A stretch of 23,083 nt of DNA. Source: Nemertoderma westbladi. Taxonomy: Eukaryota; Xenacoelomorpha; Nemertodermatida; Nemertodermatidae. The notes under the pieces were generated by a model. It saw only the letters and a list, made by a program, of their open reading frames with translations, was not told the DNA's origin and searched no databases. The stretch lies in assembly GCA_032718475.1 (NCBI GenBank), contig JAUCBJ010002059.1, forward strand, positions 1 through 23,083, in the 5' to 3' direction. This document shows, piece after piece, positions 1-11,775 of this stretch. Every line of letters starts with the position of its first letter. Position 1 is the first letter of the stretch. A program made the position numbers and the translations under genes.

Positions 1-323
1 TTTATTATAATGGAGAACCAACGGTTATTCCCAATTAATATAATAACTTAATTACAGAATCTAGAAAACAAACAGAAAGCGGCAAAGGTGGTCGCGTTGC
101 ATCATACTGTATATAGTAGGTGAAATCTGATAATTAAGATAAAGTATAGCGTATAGCTACACAGTAGGTGTGAATGTTGAATTGGCAAGGTGTGTGGGGG
201 GGGGGGGGGGGGGATTGCCTCAAAACTATAATACTGAGAGTACAGTGGAATAGAAGGCCAGTTATATTTATTTTACACTCAACCAAACTACGCAATAAAT
301 CATTAACATACACTTTATGGATT
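1..323 (+). repeat. Direct repeat copy 1 (left flank of decarboxylase)
   Basis: This ~320-bp stretch recurs at 2237-2565 in the same orientation at roughly 90% identity by eye. Shared landmarks are AACCAACGGTTATTCCCAAT near the start, a long G run (18 G here, 196-213), and AATCATTAACATACACTTTA near the end. The copy probably starts at or before the window edge. It could be one side of a duplication or a dispersed repeat; no coding signal or TG...CA LTR-type end is visible. Small ORFs in it are not credible. Confidence 0.85.
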
Positions 324-342
324 CTAGAGTAAAGATTAAACA

Positions 343-348
343 TTTATT
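343..348 (-). promoter_or_regulatory. Candidate polyadenylation signal (AATAAA) for the decarboxylase
   Basis: On the minus strand this reads AATAAA, about 100 bp beyond the in-family stop codon at 446-448 and about 155 bp beyond the ORF stop at 504-506. A second AATAAA (450-445) overlaps the in-family stop itself. The region is AT-rich, so chance matches are likely. Confidence 0.3.
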
Positions 349-445
349 ATTCTGAGTGAAACCACGCTATAAAAATAAATTTACTCTCCTTAATCAATTA
401 CGCAATACTCTAATTATCCCTTAGATAAACGTTATTACAGTTAAT

Positions 446-523
446 TTATTCACCGGGGGACAACTCCAGATTCTGCCCAGCCTGATGAAGAATTTTCACG
501 ATGTTATCCATGTCGTCGGTGGG
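446..523 (-). pseudogene. Out-of-frame C-terminal coding segment of the decarboxylase
   Basis: A frame open from 523 to the stop at 448-446 encodes PTDDMDNIVKIL followed by HQAGQNLE. This matches the closing helix of the family (DMDFLLNELERLGQDL in human CSAD). The long ORF instead ends in an unrelated tail, RLTHRRHG. One extra base between about 530 and 523 accounts for the break. Confidence 0.75.
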
Positions 524-1856
524 TTAACCTGGGAACGGTTGTCAACACAAGACGAAAGAAGTTGCAAAGGTTTTTATGAGGGAGCGGGTTGTATCCGATC
601 ATTAAGGAACCGTCTAGGGTAATCCGCTTCTTAATTTCCGGCGCCACAGTCGATAATTTCTTCCACCACTTAGCTGATCGTTCCTGGTGCATCATTGATG
701 TGGGAATGTACCAAAAACATATGTTGGTACATTGAGACTCAGGATTAATTACCATCTCGAAATTCAGATGGGAGTTAATAAGTTTGACGATGTAGTTCTT
801 ACATTCGAAAGCATTATCAACGGCTTCTTCCATTCCTGAGTCACCCAATGACTTCCACATCAACCAGAACTTAAACGCCTCGGCCTTCCGCCCACACTGG
901 ACGCTTTTATCCCCGGTATCGTATGAAACATCGTAAAACTTATCCTGTTGGAACAGGTAGGTGGCGGCGGCGCTGTTACACTGCTGCAAGAGGCCGACTT
1001 CCTTCAACACAAACAGTGAAATTTGCACAGGAGCTCCCATCATCTTGTGCGGATTCCAACAAAAAGAATCGATCAACTCAATGCCTTTCACGAGATGTCG
1101 GTGTTTCTTGGAGAAGAGAACAGGCCCACCCCAAGCCGCGTCAACGTGTAACCACAACGAATGTTTCCGACAAACACTAGCAATCTCCTCTAAAGGATCG
1201 AACGCACCCAGTACGGTTGTTCCGCATGTCGCATTCACCACAAAAGGCCTCATACCTTTACTAATAGATTCCGCTACGCATTCTTCTAACTTTTCCGGTA
1301 TCATTGCCCCGAATTCATTGGTCTCCACCGCAAACACGCTTTCCGTACCGTGGCCTAACCAATGAGCTGCCTTGGCCACTGAGTAGTGGCTGTCGCTGGA
1401 GGTGAATATCGCAAGACGAGGAAGTCCGAAGATTCCGGTTCGTTTCACATCCGGAAAGGCTTTGAACCGAGCGGCAACCAGTCCGTACATAATGGCTAGA
1501 CTACCACCGGGAGAGAAAATACCGTCGCCGGATTCCCATCCTAGCAGCTGCACAACCTTCTTGATGACAGCGCGCTCAATCAGAGTGAATAGTGGAGCCA
1601 CTTCGAAAGTGTGTTGATTCACGTTGAGAGCTTCGGTGAGCCAAGTTCCAGCCAATGCCACCTCGTGAACGCCCCCAAACAACTGGTTGCGAAACATCGG
1701 GGAATAGGTCTTGACGCTGTACCGAACCAGATCTTTGCATGCAGTCATGATGTCTTTCTCGGGTGCTCCTTCCACGTCAATGCTGAAGTCAAACTTTTGT
1801 TCTAAAACTTTCGGATGGAAGAATTCTACTACCGGAACGGTTCCGTTATCCTGCAT
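504..1856 (-). CDS. CSAD-like: Cysteine sulfinate / acidic amino acid decarboxylase-like (CSAD/GADL1 family), frameshifted at both ends
   Basis: PLP-dependent group II decarboxylase, cytosolic in known members, which removes CO2 from cysteine sulfinate, aspartate or a similar acid to give hypotaurine or beta-alanine. The 450-residue frame shows RYSVKT (45-50), DGIFSPGGS (111-119), a PLP-stacking His in SHYS (H157), HVDAAWGG (237-244, D239), the PLP-Schiff lysine in NPHKMM (K271), the family block FQQDKFYDVSYDTGDKSVQC (302-321), and NFFRLV near the end. FQQDKFYD favours CSAD/GADL1 over GAD, which has FQPDK at this point. The family's N terminus is encoded upstream in another frame from an ATG at 1951 (FLKDVSELVFDE), and its C terminus (PTDDMDNIVKIL) in another frame to a stop at 446-448. 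A single-base indel at each end would make a ~500-residue protein of normal length spanning 446-1951. It is intronless. Either assembly indels or early decay explains this. The family call is sure; substrate and functionality are not. Confidence 0.93.
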   Translation of the reverse strand: MQDNGTVPVVEFFHPKVLEQKFDFSIDVEGAPEKDIMTACKDLVRYSVKTYSPMFRNQLFGGVHEVALAGTWLTEALNVNQHTFEVAPLFTLIERAVIKKVVQLLGWESGDGIFSPGGSLAIMYGLVAARFKAFPDVKRTGIFGLPRLAIFTSSDSHYSVAKAAHWLGHGTESVFAVETNEFGAMIPEKLEECVAESISKGMRPFVVNATCGTTVLGAFDPLEEIASVCRKHSLWLHVDAAWGGPVLFSKKHRHLVKGIELIDSFCWNPHKMMGAPVQISLFVLKEVGLLQQCNSAAATYLFQQDKFYDVSYDTGDKSVQCGRKAEAFKFWLMWKSLGDSGMEEAVDNAFECKNYIVKLINSHLNFEMVINPESQCTNICFWYIPTSMMHQERSAKWWKKLSTVAPEIKKRITLDGSLMIGYNPLPHKNLCNFFRLVLTTVPRLTHRRHG

Positions 1857-1951
1857 TCCAGAGACAAGCTTCTCTCATCGAATACAAGTTCCGAAACATC
1901 CTTTAGAAATTTACCAGGGGAATGTTTTTCTTGTGGTCCGTTGGTATTCAT
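1857..1951 (-). pseudogene. Out-of-frame N-terminal coding segment of the decarboxylase
   Basis: From an ATG at 1951-1949 a 40-codon frame runs to a stop at 1831-1829. It contains FLKDVSELVFDE, which matches the N-terminal helix of CSAD/GADL1 proteins (LLRAVFGVVVDE in human CSAD). The 504-1856 frame lacks this helix and has its own in-frame stop at 1877-1875. The two frames therefore look like one gene broken by a one-base loss between about 1877 and 1829. If the indel is an assembly error, 1951 is the real start. Confidence 0.7.
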
Positions 1952-2236
1952 TATGCAATAATACTGTATGAATTAACACACGACAAATGTAAATAAATTT
2001 AATCTAAGTAAATTTTTAAACAAACTTAAATTTTGCAATATGCATTACAACACAATACACAGAATACAAAGAATTTATAGCACGTCATACAGACTAGAAT
2101 ATTAGAAAATAAAATCTTTCAAATTCCAGTTTTATCGGGGGAGGGGGGGGGGGATTGAGAGATTCGATGAACATTTTGTAAATATTAATACTAAGGGGAA
2201 TATTAAACTGAAATTAAAAAATATTATGGTATAATT
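1952..2236. other. AT-rich spacer upstream of the decarboxylase
   Basis: No gene is seen. The stretch is AT-rich with an interrupted G run (2137-2153). It should hold the decarboxylase promoter, but I cannot pick out a clear TATA box or other element. Confidence 0.5.
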
Positions 2237-2565
2237 TGATTATAATGGAGAACCAACGGTTATTCCCAATTAATATAATAACTTAATTACGGAATCTAGA
2301 AAACAAACAGAAAACGGCAAAGGTGGTCGCAGTTGCATTATACTGATATAGTAGGTAAAATCTGATAACGTGTGTTAAGTACGATAAGGTATAGCTACAG
2401 TAGGTGTGAAGGTTGAATTGACAGGAGGTGTGGGGGGGGGGGGGGGGGGGGGGGGGGTTGCCTCAAAACTATAATACTGAGAGTACAGTGGAATAGAAGG
2501 GCAGTTAGATTTATTTTACACTCAACCAAACTACTCAATAAATCATTAACATACACTTTATGGAT
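2237..2565 (+). repeat. Direct repeat copy 2 (right flank of decarboxylase)
   Basis: Second copy of the 1-323 repeat in the same orientation, with a G run of 26 (2432-2457). Alignment starts near 2237-2239 and stops at GGAT near 2565, where a LINE fragment begins directly. Small indels and substitutions in the middle third show the two copies have had time to diverge. Confidence 0.85.
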
Positions 2566-2954
2566 CTCCTTTATAGAAGTAAAAGTGTCTGAGTCTCAGT
2601 CTGTACTCCCAGATATTCCCATTGGCGATATCTTCTTTGCAGAAGTGAAGGCTGCTGCAAAGAGCATTAAGACCCAGCGTGCCAGTGGAGTAGATGGTGT
2701 TCCCCCTGAGGTCTTTAAAATACCTGAGTGTTTAAAGCTCATCTATCCCATCATAGTAGACATGTACAGAACAACAAGGGTCCCACAAGAAATGAAAACA
2801 AATAAGTTGGTGCCAGTTCCCAAGAAGGGCAACCTAACACTCTATGGTTCTTTTCGGGGAATCTCATTGATATCTATTGCTGCAAAGCTATACAATAGAA
2901 TTCTATTAAATCGCATCAGGGATCCCATTGAGAGACTGCTCCGTGGAAATCAGA
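2566..2954 (+). mobile_element. RTE-like non-LTR retrotransposon fragment 1 (N-terminal RT region)
   Basis: The + strand encodes an open piece of a LINE reverse transcriptase covering the thumb-proximal and first RT blocks: RASGVDGVPPEVFK, then LVPVPKKGNLT, then SFRGISLISIAAKLYNRILL and NRIRDPIERLLR. The spacing and wording are those of RTE-type elements. There is no endonuclease before it and no YADD-type catalytic block after it. It is cut at ATCAGAA (~2954), where a minisatellite starts. It shares roughly 85-90% nucleotide identity by eye with the fragment at 5883-7105, so both belong to one family. Confidence 0.85.
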
Positions 2955-3425
2955 AGAATCAGTAAATACACCCACGCCAAACTCGGTTTAAGTAAATACA
3001 CCCACATCGACCTCGATTCGAGTAAATACACTCACAGCTAACTCGGGTTGAGTAAATGCAACCACAGCAAACTCGGGTTGAGTGAATGCACCAACAGCAA
3101 ACTAGGGTTGAGTAAATACACCCACACCAAACTAGTGTTGAGTAGATACACCCACATCGACCTCGGTTCGAGTAAATACACTCATAGCAAACTCGGTTTG
3201 AGTAAATGCAACCACCACAGCAAACTCGGTTTGAGTGAATGCACCAACAGCAAACTTTGGTTGAGTAAATACACCCACAGCAAACTCGGTTTGAGTAAAT
3301 ACACCCACAGCAAACTTGGGTTGAGTAAATGCAACCACAGCTAACTCGGTTTGAGTAAATGCAACTTCAGTAAACTTGGGTGGAGTAAATGCGCCCTACC
3401 CAGCAAACTCTGTATTTGAGTGAAT
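2955..3425 (+). repeat. 30-bp minisatellite, ~15 copies
   Basis: Tandem units of 30 bp (AGTAAATACACCCACAGCAA followed by ACTCGGTTTG), with variants such as AGTAAATGCAACCACAGC. One unit is 3 bp longer and the array decays after ~3380. Because 30 is divisible by 3, the frame stays open and gives a 98-residue ORF of ten-residue repeats (SKYTHSKLGL-like) at 3048-3344. Third-position conservation typical of a gene is not evident, so I treat it as non-coding. Confidence 0.9.
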
Positions 3426-4240
3426 GGCCCAGGGCAAGTGTTGTCGAGAATTCGGTCTGTATTGGATTGGTGGAAATCAATAAATTAAACAAATAATAAT
3501 TGACCAACTCTGTATCCTCTTTCATCAAGTAAATGCGAGTAAGAGCTCAAATGAAAAAGTTGAGGATAAATTACTTCTTTGTAGAAAGTCAAACAATAGT
3601 GGTATATAATAATATTATAGATAAAGTACCTCAAGCACACCTGGCAACTGCAAAAAATACGTAAATAGAACCACTTACACCTACCTATTACCTACATACA
3701 TAGAGACAGTAGTAAATTTTCTGCGTTAAACTTTTAATTATTACAGTGAATGGCAGATCCAAAGTTATGTGGATCAACATTAACATTTATTGAGAACAAA
3801 CGCAATTTTGTTATAAACGTTGCATTCTCCAACAATGATAATTTAATCGACAATTTACTAGTTCAAATCTAACATCCATTTATATGTAATTTTTAGAATA
3901 TTTGGTTTATTATTTTGGTTCTGTAACCTATTCTTAAAAAAATAAATAAACACTTACTATCGGTAGTAAATTGTAGATTTGAATGTAAAGTTATATTATT
4001 CAACATAACAAAATTACAGTACCAGGTCCCAAAAAATGATACATTTACCTTATACAAATTAAGTTGGGGTTGGTATCCCATGGTCCAAAACTAGCCAAAT
4101 ATATTTACTTTTAGTTACGGTTCCCTGGGTTCTGCGGTTACGGATAGAAAATGGTAGTCGGTAGTCACTGTTTTGAGATTGAAAGATCCTTAGGAATTAC
4201 AAATTACTCGGCACTGCTGACAACTCAATACGAATACCTA
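3426..4240. other. AT-rich intergenic spacer
   Basis: No gene is seen. The stretch is AT-rich with many stops in all frames, and the 62-codon frame at 3893-4081 resembles nothing known. It contains the 3' flank of PDAP1; TTTATT at 3905-3910 would read as AATAAA on the minus strand but is far (>330 bp) from the stop. Confidence 0.5.
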
Positions 4241-4831
4241 CTATTTCTTCTTCCCTCTATTTTTATCGAGTTTCTTTCCAGCCGCCTCCACCTTACTAAT
4301 CCTTTCGAGTTCCTTAGCAGCTTTCTCATCAACGCGTTTTTTAGCCGCTTCTTCCCGCTGTTGACGGATGAGAGCCAATCGCGCCATATCGGCTTGCGCC
4401 TCTGAGGTTTTCCCCTCGGCGTGTAATTTCTGGTAGCGCTCCTTCTGTTGCTGTTTCTCGATTTCTTCGCGTTCCTTCCGACTGTAAGTAGGTTTAGTGG
4501 ATACGTCGTTGATGTTTAATTCAGAGGCTTTCTTCGTCTGTTCCGGCACTCTATTGGGGTTGGATGTCTCGATTAGATGATGGACGCCTTTAGATTTATA
4601 ACCGTCGTCGTCCTCTGAATCATCACTATCTCGTAGACGTTGCCGCGCCGTGTCCGTGGTAATCTTCCGGACTCCGTCATCGCTATCTGATTCACCGCCA
4701 CGCCGACCATCTCCTTGGTTTCGCTGCTGTTCTTGCTGCAGCTCTTCCTCGGTTGTGAAGTGGCGGTGTCTCCCTTTGTGTTGTATTTTTTTACCACGGC
4801 CAGCGCCAGCACCCCCTCGCTTGCTGGACAT
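4241..4831 (-). CDS. PDAP1: 28 kDa heat- and acid-stable phosphoprotein (PDGFA-associated protein 1)
   Basis: Complete 196-residue PP28/PDAP1 protein (human 181). The N terminus is basic and Gly-rich with [13 protein letters not shown] (18-30), like the HKGRARQYTSPEE of human PDAP1. A Ser/Asp/Glu-rich stretch (47-76, with SDSDDG and DSDDSEDDD) holds probable CK2 sites. The PP28 domain follows: [14 protein letters not shown] (81-94), [20 protein letters not shown] (117-136), [20 protein letters not shown] (140-159), then a Lys-rich coiled tail ending in KKK. In vertebrates the protein is a casein-kinase substrate reported to bind PDGF-A and RNA-related partners; its molecular role is poorly settled. 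The start at 4831 is the first Met before the conserved N terminus. There is no intron, whereas vertebrate PDAP1 is multi-exon. No frameshift or missing block is seen. Confidence 0.95.
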   Translation of the reverse strand: MSSKRGGAGAGRGKKIQHKGRHRHFTTEEELQQEQQRNQGDGRRGGESDSDDGVRKITTDTARQRLRDSDDSEDDDGYKSKGVHHLIETSNPNRVPEQTKKASELNINDVSTKPTYSRKEREEIEKQQQKERYQKLHAEGKTSEAQADMARLALIRQQREEAAKKRVDEKAAKELERISKVEAAGKKLDKNRGKKK

Positions 4832-5882
4832 AACCTTATCAACGAGTTTAGTTACCTAGGCTAATGTTGTCAGTTGTACCGGTAGGTACTGAGGTACGGT
4901 ACCTGCTGACTTGTATTCTCTACCTACCTGCCTACTTCTGTACCGGTACTGGTCTGAAAAAATCACCAATAAAAAATTTTGGATGCCACGTGATCGAATG
5001 ACAATGCCTACTATATTCAGGATCATGTTTGAAAAAAATGTGCTGTGCACTAAACTCTAGCGGGAGACTACACCACAACGCAACAGCTTACAGGCTTCGG
5101 ACCACCAAAGAAATATAGATTTCAGAGGTTTGACAGACTATTATAGATTGACTGAGTTATTAGCCCAAACATTTTCGGACAGACCGACGACAAACTATGG
5201 TGGAGCCAGAAATGTCGTTACAAAGGAAAAGTCACGCAAGATAAAGTAACAAAACCTTGGCCAATTACTGAATTAACTTATCTTGTTCTGGGTTTTTTCT
5301 GTCGTGGGATTTTTCTGCTGTGGGTTTTATCTACCGTGACTTTTTTCTGTCCTGGGTTTTTTTATGTTTGCCGCATGGTCTATGTACCTTTAGTAGGGGT
5401 GTAAACGCTACGCCGACAGCCGACAACCAATGCCGACAACCATTATTAAAGCAAATTAATATTAATTATTAATTGAGGGAAAGGAACAGGAAATAAACCA
5501 ATACTTTTATACAGTATTCGATGGACACGAGGCGTCTGAAATCAGTCATTTAAATCAAACTTCCGAAATCTACCTAAAATACCTTAGCTCCAGAAGTGAA
5601 GAGGTCAGAAAATCATAGGGATTTGATTCAAATTGGACTACTTATAACTTTAGGCTTTGGGTCACCCGAAACTAAATCCGGACATGCACAGACGCAGATA
5701 ACAATAAAGTGATGGAAACAGATGGCTTAAACTAAACAAATAACCACACAAAGATATTATTAATAATAGTTAAGCCGATAATTAATAATTTATTGCAATA
5801 TATTTATTAATTTGGAGTGTATGTAATGTGAATTTGTTTTACTTACGAAACTTATCTTGTTTCATGAACTTTGTTGTGTACT
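4832..5882. other. Intergenic spacer upstream of PDAP1 with small repeats
   Basis: No gene is seen. The first ~220 bp should hold the PDAP1 promoter. It has a CACGTG E-box (4987-4992), an ATTGGT CCAAT-type box on the minus strand near 4964-4969, and clustered GGTACC/ACCGGT words (4878-4950). No TATA box is clear. Farther on are a small tandem repeat (5284-5372) and short GCCGACA repeats near 5412-5445. Confidence 0.5.
5284..5372 (+). repeat. Degenerate ~17-bp tandem repeat
   Basis: About five imperfect units of the type TCCTGGGTTTTTTCTG, varying from 15 to 18 bp. T/G-rich and non-coding. Confidence 0.6.
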
Positions 5883-7105
5883 GAGGTCTTTAAAATACCA
5901 GATTGTTTGAGCATATTTACCCCATTTTCATACAATAGACATGTACAGAACGACGATAGTCCCACAGGAAATGAAAACATATAAGTTGGTGCCAGTTCCC
6001 AAGAAGGGCAAGCTAACATTATGGATCTTTTCGGGGAATCTCGTTGATCGCGATTGCTGCAAAACTATACAATAGAATATATTTATATTAAATCGCATCA
6101 GGGATCCTATTGCGAGACTGTTACGTAGAAATCAGAATGGATTTCGTAAAGGTTGTGGGACCATGCAGCCCATTTTGCACTTTAGAAGGATAATAATTGA
6201 AGAGTTATCAAAAAAGAAAGACAGGCATCTGTTATCTTTGTTGAATTCTTCAATGCATTTGATTCAGTCTCTCGCTCACGTATGTTCAGCATACTTTCAT
6301 TATATGGGATTGCTGATGAAGTTATAGCGCAGCAATCTGATCGGTATACCATGGTTAAACGACATTTGTGTCTACTGTTGATGGTGACACAGAACCATTC
6401 GAAGTGTTATGGGGAGTCCTCCAAGGTGACACACTTGTACCATTCCATAATAATTGTGATTGACTATGTTCTACGCATGTCCTTAGATCATCATAATGAT
6501 GATGGGGTGATTGTAACTCCACCTACTGGCTCCAGAAGTCGAGGAGATCCTGCCAAGAACCTACTGTATGTAACTGATCTAGAGGAATACTCTCAGAATC
6601 ACTAGAGGGAGCCCATCGGATCCTCAGATCATTAGAACATGCTGCTTCTAGTGTTGGTCTTTTTATTAACTACAGAAAGACCAAAATTTTGACTTCGAAT
6701 ACGTAATGGAAAGGCATGGCCAGCATTGAATGGTCTTTCCAGGATTTTGATTGGTCACACAGAATACGTCAGAAACTTAAGGTCCGAATATTTAGAGCAG
6801 CATTAGTCCCAGTAATTATCTGTGGGAATCCATGCTGAGCTCTAACTGCTTAGGACACCAAATCTCTGAATCGCACATTCACAAGAATTATACGCCAGAC
6901 ACTAAATGACATTGTGGGTGTCTTATTGATTCCCCCAAGCCTTACACTAGAACAAAGCCGCCACCGCCTTGCAGGACATTGCTTTCACCGCGAGAACCAT
7001 CCTGTGCACAATATTGTGCGTTGGCAGCCCAGCCCCATGGATTAAAATAAGCATGGTGGACCTGGACATTCCATGACTTTCTTGAAACGCCTCTTAAGGG
7101 GGGTA
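5883..7105 (+). mobile_element. RTE-like non-LTR retrotransposon fragment 2 (RT to 3' end), degenerate
   Basis: Begins at the point equivalent to 2708 in fragment 1 (GAGGTCTTTAAAATACC), consistent with 5' truncation. Across shifting frames it reads LVPVPKKGKLT, then GFRKGCGTMQPI, then VEFFNAFDSVSRSRMFSILS (RT motif A region), IVIDYVLRMSLDHHNDDGV, SVGLFINYRKTK, and the RTE-type C-terminal block RHRLAGHCFHRENHPVHNIV. The stretch that should hold the FADD-type catalytic motif is missing: VTDL passes straight to EEYSQNH and a stop. Several frameshifts, including one near 6240, confirm it is dead. The 3' end is placed at the CTCTTAAGGGGGGTAACCC region by loss of resemblance only. Confidence 0.8.
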
Positions 7106-7518
7106 ACCCGACCTGGTGTTTTTTTTATTTTGTTTATATCTCCAATATGGTTGAAGAATGCGCATAAGACGATATACCATCGAAAATAGAATGAACTAAA
7201 GTAAATAATAATGTGAAAAATGTAAAATCTAGTCTTCTAACTGACTATCTGATGTCTGCCTGTGAGTCAGTTTGTCTGTCGGTCGGTCTGTCCGTCAAAT
7301 TATAATAATTCGCATAAATTAGCTAAAAATGTCTCCATGGGGGTTTTCGTGGTCGGTAATTTAATTTCCGATGTCAGTTTTCGTAATTAGCTGAATCTTG
7401 TCTGTCTATATAGGGTCTGTATGACTGCAAACTGCAAAAATAATTGACGGACAGTCCGACAGACAGATAGACAGACACACAGAAAGACAGACAGACACAC
7501 AGAATGACAGACAGAAAC
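7106..7518. other. AT-rich spacer with inverted simple-repeat blocks
   Basis: No gene is seen. A TCTG-rich block (7268-7292, TGTCTGTCGGTCGGTCTGTC) is followed ~170 bp later by an imperfect inverted counterpart (7443-7475, GACGGACAGTCCGACAGACA). The two could fold into a long hairpin. The second block grades through ACAGACAG into the GGCA array. Confidence 0.55.
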
Positions 7519-8447
<929 letters not shown>

Positions 8448-8456
8448 CCTTTTGCA

Positions 8457-8462
8457 TTTATT
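8457..8462 (-). promoter_or_regulatory. Candidate polyadenylation signal (AATAAA) for RIOK2
   Basis: The plus-strand TTTATT reads AATAAA on the minus strand, ~170 bp past the RIOK2 stop at 8631-8633 and just before the 22-bp minisatellite. An AT-rich setting makes a chance match possible. Confidence 0.3.
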
Positions 8463-8630
8463 GTAACAGTTGATATCTGTTAGTTGATAATGTGATAGTA
8501 ATAACAGTCGAGGAAATAAATCATTATCGGCAACACTTGAAAGTAAAATGATATCGTATCTCGCCCCATTATATTAAAGAAAAAGTGATATATAAATTAC
8601 ATTTTTCTCAAACTCTTTAAATAATCAAAA

Positions 8631-10405
<1,775 letters not shown>

Positions 10406-10575
10406 GGGGTACCCGGACCCGAACTTCCTCGATGAGATGCGAATGCGGCGAACGGGGGTGGTACCCGGAACAACCACGAAGAGATGCGCATATGGCGGGC
10501 AGTGGTACCTGAAACAACCAGGAGGAGATGCGAATACGTCGAATGGGGGTCCCCTGAATACCCACGAGACGGAGC
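10406..10575 (+). repeat. Diverged ~47-bp tandem repeat, ~3.5 copies
   Basis: Units share GGTACCCGGA, AACAACCA and GAGATGCGAAT in the same order, at 45-48 bp spacing. The minus-strand ORFs over it (10191-10582) repeat the same residues for this reason and are not judged to be genes. Confidence 0.7.
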
Positions 10576-11775
10576 CTATCAATACTACAGTACTGACAAA
10601 GGAAAAAACGACTGAACGATATACCGATACATACTGTAGATCTTATGATCCTGTGGGTTCAGGCATGGAGGCTAATGACTTTGTATGGGCCGAACGGCCC
10701 GAACCTGATGTTTCCAGTCAAGGAGGAATCGACTAACGGTTAGGGTTAGAGCTCGTCGTCGGTGTCCATGAGGGTCTGAGGATGAGTGGGTAATTCAACA
10801 AAACGCTAACAATGATACCGGACTGACTGATTGAACCAGAGTGGCGATGGTAGTCGCTGATGTATATATATTATATATATCATGTATTGATTGTTAGTAG
10901 ATATTTTTTTATAGTATTTGTTTATTAAATTGTCTTCAATGTCTATATTGATAATATTGTGTGCTGATTTTACTTATTTTTCATTTTATAAATCTTGCTG
11001 TGGCCGTTTTAATCTACTAAACTGCCGTATCAATTTCATGATATTTTAATGGATACCGGTATGCAATTTAACTTCTTCTTTCTATTAACTTTCAATGCAA
11101 TCAAATATAACTGTAAAGCTATTGACTTTGTGTTATTGTTTTGCTGTTACTTCGAGATGGGATTTGAATCTGTGAATCCCATCGGATTACTGATTAATTC
11201 CCATCATCGAGATGGGAATACTTTATAATGAAACAGTGTGGTGGTCCGCGGGATAGTGGGAAGGGATGGGACTGTTGCTGGTTGGTGGAATGTGACTGCC
11301 TGAAAAATTAAAACAAACAAAACTTCCAGACTTCTATATTTTTACTTTCAAAACAAAACGTCCAAAACATTTCAATGCTGAAGTACTGTTCAAGTCCCAT
11401 GGATCAGTGGATGTATGGTTGATAAACAGATAAAGAGGGGCATAGGGGGGTCAGGGTTTCTGGTAGACTATATAGTCCCCGCGATGATGGCTGTTCTTGT
11501 TTAGGTTACTCTTACTCAATAAACATATAAATCAGAACGAGTTAATCTAATGGAACGATGCCTTTCGTGGCGTTAGCATACTCAAATTTATTAGGGCATA
11601 ATATTTATGACGAGTAAGGGACTTTAGTATAATTAGAACGCGATGTTTGATATTTATACAGTACTGCAGTAGGCCTATGCAGTAAAACCTGTTGTCTGAC
11701 AGCAGACAGGTCTGCAGGTTGATGTACCGTATTGTACCGTGGAGATCAGAGATTATTGCCATACATCCTGATTGA
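10576..11775. other. Non-coding spacer before the satellite array
   Basis: No gene is seen. AT-rich from ~10860, with a TATATAT run (10862-10880). Two adjacent hairpins built from GATGGGA/TCCCATC words lie at 11156-11183 (9-bp stem) and 11198-11218 (8-bp stem, 5-nt loop). The last part (11700-11775) is the left flank of the satellite array. Confidence 0.5.

Noticed and set aside
134-343. Small minus-strand ORF of 69 codons
   Set aside because: It crosses the poly-G run, lies within the direct repeat and resembles no protein.
1857-1872. Tiny GT...AG intron joining the two N-terminal frames of the decarboxylase
   Set aside because: The only GT-AG pair at hand removes 15 bp, which is far too short for an animal intron and does not correct the frame.
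923-1971. Plus-strand ORFs of 64-134 codons opposite the decarboxylase
   Set aside because: They are antisense shadows of a clearly recognisable minus-strand gene.
1-2565. LTR retrotransposon with the 320-bp repeats as LTRs
   Set aside because: No TG...CA ends, primer-binding site, polypurine tract or gag/pol; the inside is a host enzyme gene. Kept only as a direct-repeat observation.
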